Assembly: GCA_903890595.1 (NCBI GenBank)
Contig: CAITBU010000223.1
Location: forward strand, 1 to 13,856
DNA length: 13,856 nt
Origin: an uncultured Holophagaceae bacterium
Lineage (GTDB): Bacteria > Acidobacteriota > Holophagae > Holophagales > Holophagaceae
Reading direction: 5' to 3'
In this document: positions 7,593 to 13,856 of the stretch, one piece after another
How the letters are laid out: each line of letters starts with the position of its first letter
How positions within the stretch are numbered: the stretch's first letter is position 1
Notes under the pieces: generated by a model
Seen by the model: the letters and a program-made list of their open reading frames with translations, nothing else
Told to the model about the DNA's origin: nothing
Databases searched by the model: none
Program-made: the position numbers and the translations under genes

Positions 7593-8228
7593 TCAGTCCT
7601 TCAGCTCAGCCAGGTAGCTCGTATCCGTGGAATCGAAGGCCACATGGATGTGGTTGATGACGATGCCCATGACGAAGACGCCGACGAAGAGGTCCAGCAG
7701 GATGCCCGTCTCCACCAGCACCGGCATGTCCTCCACCAGCAGCAGGCCGAAGAGGTAGATGCCGTTCTCCAGCACCAGGTAGCCCACCACCTGGGTGAGA
7801 GCCTTGCGCCGGGACACCAGCAGCAGGAACCCCGTGAACAGCGTGGCCAGCGCGGCCGGGACCAGAAAGGTGGGAGTGCTCCCGGGCTTGAGGGGAAGGC
7901 TGTGGGCCAGCATGAGGCTGAGCCCCGTCCCTGCGGCACAGAGCAGGAGGGAGACGGTGTAGCCCACGTAGGGATCCACCTCCCGGTAGATATGGGCCTG
8001 GGTAACGGCGCGCCGGAGCAGGAAGGGGATGAGCCAGCCCTTCACGGCAATGGCCGCTGCTGCCACGAGCAGGATGTGCAGGTGCTTGCCAAGGCCCATG
8101 GCGATGGGGATCAGGCCCAGGAGAATGCCCTGGAACACCGCCAGCTGAATCGCCTTGTTGACGCGACTGGTGGCCACCAGCGTGAAGTTGGTGAGCATGG
8201 TGAGGGCGATGAGAAAATCCGTGAACAT
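7593..8228 (-). CDS. hyfE: HyfE/NuoK-like membrane subunit
   Basis: A 211-residue membrane protein with about six to seven hydrophobic segments, the length of E. coli HyfE (about 216). The C-terminal half has the NuoK-like core: QVVGYLVLENGIYLFGLLL (146-164) with E154 in the membrane, then PVLVETGILLDLFVGVFVMG (169-188) with E173. In complex I, membrane glutamates in NuoK link the quinone module to the antiporter subunits; the same role is inferred here. An N-terminal pair of helices (residues about 5-45) is the part that HyfE has beyond NuoK. The start has AGGGAG at 8234-8239, 5 nt upstream. It follows hyfC after 9 nt, the largest gap in the operon, and is 3 nt before hyfF. Confidence 0.92.
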   Translation of the reverse strand: MFTDFLIALTMLTNFTLVATSRVNKAIQLAVFQGILLGLIPIAMGLGKHLHILLVAAAAIAVKGWLIPFLLRRAVTQAHIYREVDPYVGYTVSLLLCAAGTGLSLMLAHSLPLKPGSTPTFLVPAALATLFTGFLLLVSRRKALTQVVGYLVLENGIYLFGLLLVEDMPVLVETGILLDLFVGVFVMGIVINHIHVAFDSTDTSYLAELKD

Positions 8229-8237
8229 GGCAGCTCC

Positions 8238-9167
8238 CTAGACCAGCAGCAACAGGAAGGCGAAGGCCGAGGCGAGCACGCCCGCCAGCAGGAACTGCGG
8301 CACCTTGGTCATGCGGAAGCGGGCCGTGGAGCTCTCAACAACGCCCACCACCACCGCCAGCAGGCCGAGGGCGGCGAGGAAGGCGAGCCAGTTCAGCCAG
8401 CCCTGGGCCAGGCGCGGAAGCAGGGGGTCCACCAGCAGCGCACCCAGCACCACCAATTTGAGGCTGGCACCGTAGAGCACCAGAGCGAAGGGCCGACCGG
8501 AGTGGTCGAGCACCATCACCTCGTGGATCATGGTCAGCTCCAGGTGGGTGTTGGGATCGTCCACGGGCATGCGGGCGTTCTCCGCCAGGTAGACGATGGC
8601 CCAGCCCGCCAGGATGAGGATGAGCGGCCCGGAGAGGTGCCCCACCTTCCCCATGCCGTGGGCCTGGAGCATGGGTGCCAGGGAGAGGCTGCCGGTGGCC
8701 TTGGCCAGGGCAGCGAAGCCGAAGAAGAGGGCGGGTTCGGCAAGGGCGCTGAAGGAGACCTCCCGGGCGGCACCCATGCCTTCGAAGGCAGAGCCCGTAT
8801 CCAGGGCCGACAGCACCGTGAGGAAGCGAGCCAGACCCAGCAGGTAGGCGAAGAGGATGACGTCCCCCTCGAAGCTCACGGGCGCCGGGGTGTGGCCGAA
8901 GGGGACCAGCAAGGACGCCACCAGAAGTGCCGCCACCGTGCCCACAGGGCCCGCCAGGAAGACCCAGGAGGTGGTGCGGCTGAAGACCGCCTGCTTACGG
9001 GCCAGCTTGGCCAGGTCGTAGTAGAGCTGCAGCACCGGCGGACCACTCCGGCCGGCCAGCCAGGCCTTGACCTTGGCAATGAGGCCCGGGATGAGCGGCG
9101 GCAGCACCAGCACCGCCAGGGTGTGCAGGAGCAGATTCATCAGGGTGGACGCCAGGGTGTGGGACAT
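8238..9167 (-). CDS. hyfC: HyfC/HycD/NuoH-like membrane anchor subunit
   Basis: A 309-residue membrane protein with about eight helices, of the NuoH/HycD family. It anchors the soluble arm and links the redox site to ion translocation. Family marks are GAAREVSFSALAEP (132-145), the cytoplasmic loop that meets the large and small subunits, and ENARMPVDDPNTHLEL (196-211), with the acidic residues typical of hydrogenase-type NuoH homologues. An N-terminal PPLIPGLIAKVKAWLAGR stretch (23-40) and a VLQLYYDLAKL stretch (45-55) match the first cytoplasmic loop. The start at 9167 is one base after the stop of the upstream HyfB-like gene (TGAGATG). The Shine-Dalgarno is weak, so translation is probably coupled. 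Confidence 0.94.
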   Translation of the reverse strand: MSHTLASTLMNLLLHTLAVLVLPPLIPGLIAKVKAWLAGRSGPPVLQLYYDLAKLARKQAVFSRTTSWVFLAGPVGTVAALLVASLLVPFGHTPAPVSFEGDVILFAYLLGLARFLTVLSALDTGSAFEGMGAAREVSFSALAEPALFFGFAALAKATGSLSLAPMLQAHGMGKVGHLSGPLILILAGWAIVYLAENARMPVDDPNTHLELTMIHEVMVLDHSGRPFALVLYGASLKLVVLGALLVDPLLPRLAQGWLNWLAFLAALGLLAVVVGVVESSTARFRMTKVPQFLLAGVLASAFAFLLLLV

Positions 9168-9168
9168 C

Positions 9169-11115
9169 TCAGACCACCATCCAGATCAGGAGGAAGAGGA
9201 GCGTGAGCAGAACGTAGAGCAGGTAGACCGGAAGCTGGCCCGTCTGGATGGCATGCAGGTACGAGAGCCCCCGCACGCTCAGGCGGAAGAGGGGATCCAG
9301 GGTGCGGTCCAGCACCGGGTCCGGCACGTGGCTGCTGAAGCGCGCCGACCGCGGGAAGAGGCCCTGCACCTTGGCAGCGTGGACCTTGGGGAACAGCACC
9401 CAGCGGGCCCCGCTCACCAGGCCATCGGCGAAGGAAGAGGCGGAGTACTGAGCCCGGGGGACGGACTGGCTGTAGCCGCAGTCCCAGGTGGGCAGATCCG
9501 CGGGAACGGTCTCGGTGCTGCGGCCGCCCCGGAGCCAGCGCACCAGGAGCAGGCCCACCAGGACCAGGGCCAGGGCGAGGCCCGTAAGGAGGGGCAAGCG
9601 GGTCAGGCCTGCAAGACCGGGCAGGCCAGGGCCCAGCGTGGCCACCACCCGGTCCAGGCCCGGGACGATGAGGGCCGGGAATACGCCGATCACCCCGCAG
9701 GCCCCAGCGAGCACTGCCATGGGTATCAGCATGGCGCGGGGGGACTCGTGGGCCTCTGCCGCCGCCGCCGAGCGGGGCGTCCCGAGGAACACCGTGCCGA
9801 AGGCCTTGGCGAAGCAGGCCAGGGCCAGGGCGCCGATGAGGGCGAGGGCGGCGAGGATGCCCACAGACCAGGGCCAGCGGGGCAGGCCCAGGGCGCGGAA
9901 GGAGCCCAGGTAGATGAACCACTCACTGATGAACCCGTTGAGGGGGGGCAGGCCACAGATGGCCCAGGAGCCGCCCAAGAAGGCCGCCGAGGTCCAGGGC
10001 ATGTTTCGCCCCAGGCCGCCCAGCTGCTCCAGATCCCGGGTACCCGTGGCGTGCCCCACGGAACCTGCGGCCAGAAAGAGGAGGCCCTTGAACAGGCTGT
10101 GGTTCACGACATGGAGCAGGGCCCCGGCGAAGCCCAGGGCCTGGAGGGCCGGGTGACCGGTGCTCTTGCCCACCAGGCCGAGGCCCAGGCCCAGGAGGAT
10201 GATCCCGATGTTCTCGATGGAGTGATACGCCAGCAGACGCTTCAGGTCGTGCTGACCCAGGGCGAAGGCCACCCCCAGGATGCCGGAGAGGGTGCCCAGG
10301 CCCACCACCAGACCGCCCCACCAGAGGGGAGGATCCGGCACCCAGGCGACCAGGCGCACCAGGCCGAGGATCCCCATCTTGATCAGCACGCCGGACATGA
10401 GAGAGGAGACGTGACTGGGGGCCGCCGCATGGGCCGGGGGCAGCCAGATGTGCAGCGGCATGGCCCCGGCCTTCATGCCGAAGCCCGCCAGGAAGAGCAG
10501 GAACAGCAGGGTCCCCTGGCTGGTGGCAGCAAAGCCCCGGGGCCAGGCCGCCAGATCCCAGTGACCCGTGAGGCCCGCCAGGAGCCCGAAGGCGCCGAAG
10601 AGGAACAGGGTCCCCGTGTGGGTGGACACCAGGTAGATCCAGGCGGCCCGGCGGGTCTCGGGCAGGCGGTCCTCGGTGATCACCAGGAGGAAGGCCGCGA
10701 TGGCCATGCCCTCCCAGGCCAGGAGGAAGACCCACATGTGGGCGGCGCACACCAGCACCGCCAGGGCCGCCGTGAGCAGGCCGAACACCAGGCGCACCCA
10801 GCGGGGGCTCCCCTGGGGGCTGTGCCAGTAGGCCACGCCGTACCAGGCGCCGCAGGCGGAGAGCAGCAGCACTGGCAGGAGGAACCAGGCAGCGATGGGG
10901 TCCAGCACCAGCAGGCCCTGGGAACCCAGTGCCAGGGTGGGCAAGCGCAAGGCCGGGGCAGGAGCGCCCAGGAGCACTCGAACACCGGCCCAGGTGCCCA
11001 GAACAGCCGAGGCCGTCATGAGCATCGCGGCGGTACGCCCTTCCCGGTCCCGGCCGAAGAGGCCCGGAACACCAGAGAGGGCTGCCAGGCCCACGGCGAG
11101 GAGGAAGAGAATCAT
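9169..11115 (-). CDS. hyfB: HyfB/NuoL-like antiporter subunit, second copy
   Basis: A 648-residue NuoL/HyfB-type proton-translocating membrane protein. Half-channel residues are E135 (LLAWEGMA), K215 (GFGMKAGAMPLHIWLP), K246 (VLIKMG), K292 (DLKRLLAYHSIE), K343 (NHSLFKGLLF) and E398 (NGFISEWF). After the 14-helix core it has LPTWDCGY at 541-548, a hallmark of the HyfB/HycC C-terminus, an amphipathic stretch, and a last membrane helix (about 628-648), likely the lateral arm or its end. The start at 11115 gives an ATGA overlap with the first copy. An upstream in-frame start would run 46 residues into that gene and lose the hydrophobic N-terminus. It is paralogous to its upstream neighbour along the whole length but clearly diverged. 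E. coli has one such gene plus the shorter HyfD. Confidence 0.93.
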   Translation of the reverse strand: MILFLLAVGLAALSGVPGLFGRDREGRTAAMLMTASAVLGTWAGVRVLLGAPAPALRLPTLALGSQGLLVLDPIAAWFLLPVLLLSACGAWYGVAYWHSPQGSPRWVRLVFGLLTAALAVLVCAAHMWVFLLAWEGMAIAAFLLVITEDRLPETRRAAWIYLVSTHTGTLFLFGAFGLLAGLTGHWDLAAWPRGFAATSQGTLLFLLFLAGFGMKAGAMPLHIWLPPAHAAAPSHVSSLMSGVLIKMGILGLVRLVAWVPDPPLWWGGLVVGLGTLSGILGVAFALGQHDLKRLLAYHSIENIGIILLGLGLGLVGKSTGHPALQALGFAGALLHVVNHSLFKGLLFLAAGSVGHATGTRDLEQLGGLGRNMPWTSAAFLGGSWAICGLPPLNGFISEWFIYLGSFRALGLPRWPWSVGILAALALIGALALACFAKAFGTVFLGTPRSAAAAEAHESPRAMLIPMAVLAGACGVIGVFPALIVPGLDRVVATLGPGLPGLAGLTRLPLLTGLALALVLVGLLLVRWLRGGRSTETVPADLPTWDCGYSQSVPRAQYSASSFADGLVSGARWVLFPKVHAAKVQGLFPRSARFSSHVPDPVLDRTLDPLFRLSVRGLSYLHAIQTGQLPVYLLYVLLTLLFLLIWMVV

Positions 11116-13073
11116 CCGGGCAGCTTCGACCGCAGCAGCAGCCACAGGAAGGCCACCATGAGGGCGACCAGCACGTAGAGGATGTAGATCGAGAGGATGC
11201 CCTGCTGAAGCCGGTGGTAGCGCAGGAGGCGGGCGGTGAGGCGACCGAACCACGGGGTCACCAGGTCATCCCCCACGGCATCCCGCACCACGGAATGAAA
11301 GGAGTGGGCCCGCGGAAAGAGGGCCCGGATGCTGCGCACCCGCTGGGTGATGCCGGGCAACAGCACAGACCAGCCATCGGCCAGGGAGCTACCGGTGTAC
11401 TGCATGCGGGCCGTGGGCGCCGCATACCCGCAGTCCCAGGTCGGCAGCGTTTCTACCTGCGTAGCCCGCCGAGGCAGCCAAGCCAGCAGCGCCCCGCCCA
11501 GGGCCAGCAGGCCAACTTCCAGCGGCAGGAGGAGGCGCAGGTCCCGACCCACCAGGGACGCGAGGGGTGTGGCGGAGCCCGGGGCCAGCACAGCCACGAT
11601 GCGGTCCAGCACGGCCAGCAGGGGCAGGGCCAACAGCCCGAGAGCCAGGGCCAGCACAGCCAGAATACCCATGGGGACCAGCATGAGCAGCGAGGGGTCA
11701 TGGGCATGGTCCACGGCGGCCGAGCGCGCCTCGCCCAGGAAGATCACGCCGTAGAAGCGGGCGAAGGCCACCGCCGCCAGGCCCCCGGTGAAGACCAGGG
11801 CCAGTAGCGCCACCCCCGCCGACCAGGAGTCACCGCCCCGCAGGGAAGCGAAGAGGCCCCGGTAGAGGAACCACTCGCTGAGGAAGCCGTTGAAGGGCGG
11901 GAGGGCCGTCACCGCCAGCACCGCCGGGAACATCAGCAGGGCCGTGCGGGGCATGCGGGCGGCCAGGCCCCCCAGGGCCTCCATGTTGCGGGTGCCCGTG
12001 GCGTGCAGCAACGCGCCGGAGCCGAAGAACAGGAGCGTCTTGAAGATCGCGTGGTTCCAGATGTGGAAGATGGCCCCGCCGAAGCCCAGGGCCGTGAGCA
12101 GGGGATCGCCGCTGGCCCGGCCCACCCAACCCAGGCCCACGCCCATGGCCACGATGCCCAGGTGCTCGACGCTGGAGTAGGCCAACAGCCGCTTGTAGTC
12201 CCGCTGGGCCAGGGCGTTCCAGACCCCGTAGACGGCACTGAGGGCCCCCAGCAGGAGGAGGCCGCCGCCCATCCAGCCGGGCGGGCCCGGCAGCAGCGTG
12301 GACACGCGGAGGATGCCGTAGATGCCCGTCTTCAGCATCACGCCGGAGAGGATGGCCGACACGTGGCTGGGGGCGCCGGCGTGGGCCGCAGGGAGCCAGA
12401 AGTGGAGCGGGAGCAAGCCGGCCTTGAAGCTGAAGCCCAGGAGGGAGAGGCCCAGGATCCAGACGTCCAGGGTCCCCACGGGGCCTCCAGGCAGCGGCAC
12501 CCAGGGGAAGCCGCCCAGGCGCTGGGCCAGGAGGATCACCGAGGCGGTGAGCACCAGGGTGCCGGTATGGGTACACACCAGGTACACCCAGCCGGCGCGG
12601 TGAACCTCGGGGTAGAGGTGCTCGGTGCTCACCAGGAAGAAGGCCGAGATGGCCATGCACTCCCAGGCCACCAGGAACAGCAGGCCATTGCGGGTGACGA
12701 AGAGCAGCGACATGGCAGCGACCAGGCAGCCAAAAAAGAAGCGCAGGGAGCGCCCTGAGCCCTTGGCGAGGTGGACGGGCCAGTACTCGAGCCCGTAGAC
12801 GATCCCCAGCCCAGCCACCAGGTGCAGAGGCAGGAGGAAGGCCGCCGAGAGGGCATCCAGCTCCAGGCGCACCGGTCCCTGCCAGAAGTAAAAATCCACG
12901 TGGGTGGGCGTACCGCCGAGCAGAGCGTGGGCGGCGGCAAAGATGGCCAGCAGCGAGCCCGTGGCGCCCAGGACAGTGCTGATGCGGCCTTCTTTGCGAG
13001 GGGGAACCAGCGGCAGCAGCGCCGCCACGATCCAACAGCCGGCCGCCAGGAGGATCAGGGTGATGTCTCGCAT
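11112..13073 (-). CDS. hyfB: HyfB/NuoL-like antiporter subunit, first copy and first gene of the operon
   Basis: A 653-residue member of the NuoL/HyfB antiporter-like family with about 14 core helices and a C-terminal extension. Key residues are E138 (VAWECMA), K217 (GFSFKAGLLPLHFWLPAAH), K248 (VMLKTG), K294 (DYKRLLAYSSVEH), K345 (NHAIFKTLLF) and E400 (NGFLSEWFLY). LPTWDCGY occurs at 543-550 and a final helix at about 625-647. It should pump H+ or Na+ driven by the redox arm. The start chosen (MRDITL) lies 9 nt after GGAGG; an ATG two codons earlier is too close to that site. A third in-frame ATG further up (13172) would add 33 polar residues unlike the family. Its TGA overlaps the ATG of the second copy by 4 nt. 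Confidence 0.93.
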   Translation of the reverse strand: MRDITLILLAAGCWIVAALLPLVPPRKEGRISTVLGATGSLLAIFAAAHALLGGTPTHVDFYFWQGPVRLELDALSAAFLLPLHLVAGLGIVYGLEYWPVHLAKGSGRSLRFFFGCLVAAMSLLFVTRNGLLFLVAWECMAISAFFLVSTEHLYPEVHRAGWVYLVCTHTGTLVLTASVILLAQRLGGFPWVPLPGGPVGTLDVWILGLSLLGFSFKAGLLPLHFWLPAAHAGAPSHVSAILSGVMLKTGIYGILRVSTLLPGPPGWMGGGLLLLGALSAVYGVWNALAQRDYKRLLAYSSVEHLGIVAMGVGLGWVGRASGDPLLTALGFGGAIFHIWNHAIFKTLLFFGSGALLHATGTRNMEALGGLAARMPRTALLMFPAVLAVTALPPFNGFLSEWFLYRGLFASLRGGDSWSAGVALLALVFTGGLAAVAFARFYGVIFLGEARSAAVDHAHDPSLLMLVPMGILAVLALALGLLALPLLAVLDRIVAVLAPGSATPLASLVGRDLRLLLPLEVGLLALGGALLAWLPRRATQVETLPTWDCGYAAPTARMQYTGSSLADGWSVLLPGITQRVRSIRALFPRAHSFHSVVRDAVGDDLVTPWFGRLTARLLRYHRLQQGILSIYILYVLVALMVAFLWLLLRSKLPG

Positions 13074-13222
13074 CTGCATCCCCCTCCAGCGTCGGGAAAC
13101 GGGTTCACCTTCCTGCAGCGATGCAGCGCCCTGTGGGAGGGGCTGCAGCGTGCACATTCGCGGAAGTCTCATCCATCATAGCCGACTCACTGGTAGGGCT
13201 CGCGGGGCAGGCCCCGGCTGGC
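13074..13222 (-). promoter_or_regulatory. Leader and likely promoter region of the Ehr operon
   Basis: This 149-nt gap lies between the beta-barrel gene's stop and the first Ehr gene. On the - strand it has TATGAT (13180 to 13175) as a possible -10 box, but no good -35 is seen at 16-18 nt. A short GC hairpin, CGGGG-CAGG-CCCCG (13203-13216), lies just after the barrel gene and lacks a T-tract. On the + strand TGCAGCG occurs three times (13114-13120, 13122-13128, 13144-13150). The region is likely to hold the operon promoter; the exact site is not resolved. Confidence 0.4.
13083..13087 (-). promoter_or_regulatory. Ribosome binding site of the first Ehr gene
   Basis: GGAGG on the - strand lies 9 nt before the ATG at 13073 and only 3 nt before an alternative ATG at 13079. 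It therefore favours the 13073 start, which gives the N-terminus MRDITL followed by the first membrane helix. Confidence 0.65.
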
Positions 13223-13856
13223 TCAGAACACCCGCAGCAGGGCGACATAGCCATTCGCCGCTTTAACGCCGGCGATGTCGCTCTGCAGGCCGATGCCCAG
13301 GTCCACGCGCACTGCCGTGAACCACCAGAAGCCGGGCAGGTCACCCGAGATGGCCAGGCCACTCATGCCGTAGGTCTTGCCGTCATCCAGGCTGCGGGCC
13401 CGGGCGTACTCCAGGCCGAGGGACAGCCGCAGCCTCGGGCCCGTGGGAATGGCCAGGCTGGTCTTGGCGTAGGACAGCTGGTCCGCGGCCACGGCGTTGG
13501 CACGGATGCCAGCGATGCGCACGGTGCCGCCCATGCCGCCCACATCCAGGGCGTTGAAGCGATCAAAGGCGTGGCCCCCGGCCCAGCCCGCTTCGCCATG
13601 GAACCACAGCCCGAGGGCCAGCTCCCGGTCGAAGCCCAGGCTCCCGCCCCAGCGGCGGAAGGCCCCGGCCTCTGGCACAGACTGCGGGCTGGCCGCCGTG
13701 CCGTACACCCCGTCAGGGCGCCGGCCCCAGCCTTCGTAGGCCCGGACCTGGAGGCCCCGGAACAGCCAGGAGGCCTGCACCGTACCCGTGCGGGTGAGGC
13801 CCGAGGGCGGCAGAACATAGCCCGGCGTGCGGTACTTGGAGTCGCCTTCGGCAAAG
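13223..13856 (-). CDS. Outer-membrane beta-barrel protein, C-terminal part
   Basis: The reading frame is open to the window edge, giving about 210 residues up to the TGA at 13225-13223. I do not recognise the family. The sequence shows alternating polar/hydrophobic strands with many aromatic and glycine residues (for example SLGFDRELALGLWFHGEAGW, LRLSLGLEYARA, WWFTAVRVDLGIGL). It ends in ALLRVF; a terminal phenylalanine after a beta strand is the usual signal for the BAM assembly machinery. Turns rich in D, G and N separate the strands. The first in-frame start candidate in the window is a GTG at 13780, but coding clearly continues beyond it (FAEGDSKYRTPGYVLPPSG). Position upstream of the Ehr operon on the same strand gives no functional clue. 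Porin-like, transport or enzyme barrel are all possible. Confidence 0.6.
   Translation of the reverse strand, partial: FAEGDSKYRTPGYVLPPSGLTRTGTVQASWLFRGLQVRAYEGWGRRPDGVYGTAASPQSVPEAGAFRRWGGSLGFDRELALGLWFHGEAGWAGGHAFDRFNALDVGGMGGTVRIAGIRANAVAADQLSYAKTSLAIPTGPRLRLSLGLEYARARSLDDGKTYGMSGLAISGDLPGFWWFTAVRVDLGIGLQSDIAGVKAANGYVALLRVF

Noticed and set aside
6573..9206. Very long + strand open frame (877 codons) opposite hyfF, hyfE and hyfC
   Set aside because: It is antisense to three well-supported genes and its translation is a low-complexity mix of Q, G, H and E. GC-rich third positions on the real strand remove stop codons from the opposite strand.
9067..11178. Long + strand open frame (703 codons) opposite the second HyfB-like gene
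   Set aside because: Same GC-driven shadow effect, with no recognisable domain; the - strand protein is a clear membrane subunit.
4588..13073. Respiratory complex I (nuo) operon
   Set aside because: NuoA, NuoJ and NuoEFG are absent. The large subunit is NuoC-D fused in the HycE/HyfG manner, the HyfE-type subunit is present, and the HyfB TWDCG marks favour the hydrogenase-4/Ehr branch.
4588..13073. Functional formate hydrogenlyase or hydrogenase 4
   Set aside because: NiFe ligand cysteines are missing, and no formate dehydrogenase or maturation gene is in the window.

Overview
The window is about 13.9 kb of GC-rich, densely coding DNA from a Gram-negative bacterium. A partial gene at the right end reads as an outer-membrane beta-barrel ending in phenylalanine. 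The GC content, gene style and an anaerobe-type energy complex fit an Acidobacteriota/Holophagae-like organism (Geothrix/Holophaga type). That placement is an inference; Desulfobacterota and Myxococcota are alternatives.

Left part, + strand (1-3778): the end of rplU, then rpmA, a strong hairpin, obgE, nadD, rsfS and gdhA. This is the conserved ribosomal-protein/ribosome-assembly block (L21, L27, the GTPase Obg, NaMN adenylyltransferase, ribosomal silencing factor). A hexameric-type glutamate dehydrogenase is attached at the end, 14 nt after rsfS. A perfect 15-bp hairpin followed by TTTT ends this unit.

Right part, - strand (13073 down to 3810): seven tightly packed genes encode a membrane-bound complex of the group 4 [NiFe]-hydrogenase/complex I superfamily. 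In order of transcription they are two tandem HyfB/NuoL-like antiporter subunits, HyfC/NuoH, HyfE/NuoK-like, HyfF/NuoN-like, a HyfG/NuoCD large subunit, and a small subunit in which a two-cluster ferredoxin (HyfH/NuoI-like) is fused to the NuoB/HyfI domain. Junctions are 4-nt overlaps or gaps of 9 nt or less. The large subunit has lost the CxxC pairs that bind nickel-iron (both L1 and L2), while the Fe-S wire and the ion-pumping residues are kept. This makes it an 'energy-converting hydrogenase-related' (Ehr) complex rather than a hydrogenase. Its electron acceptor or substrate is unknown. This is the most interesting item in the window.

Upstream of that operon is a 149-nt leader with TGCAGCG repeats, then the 3' end of the beta-barrel gene, which runs off the window. 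No mobile elements, CRISPR arrays, tRNA or rRNA genes were seen.
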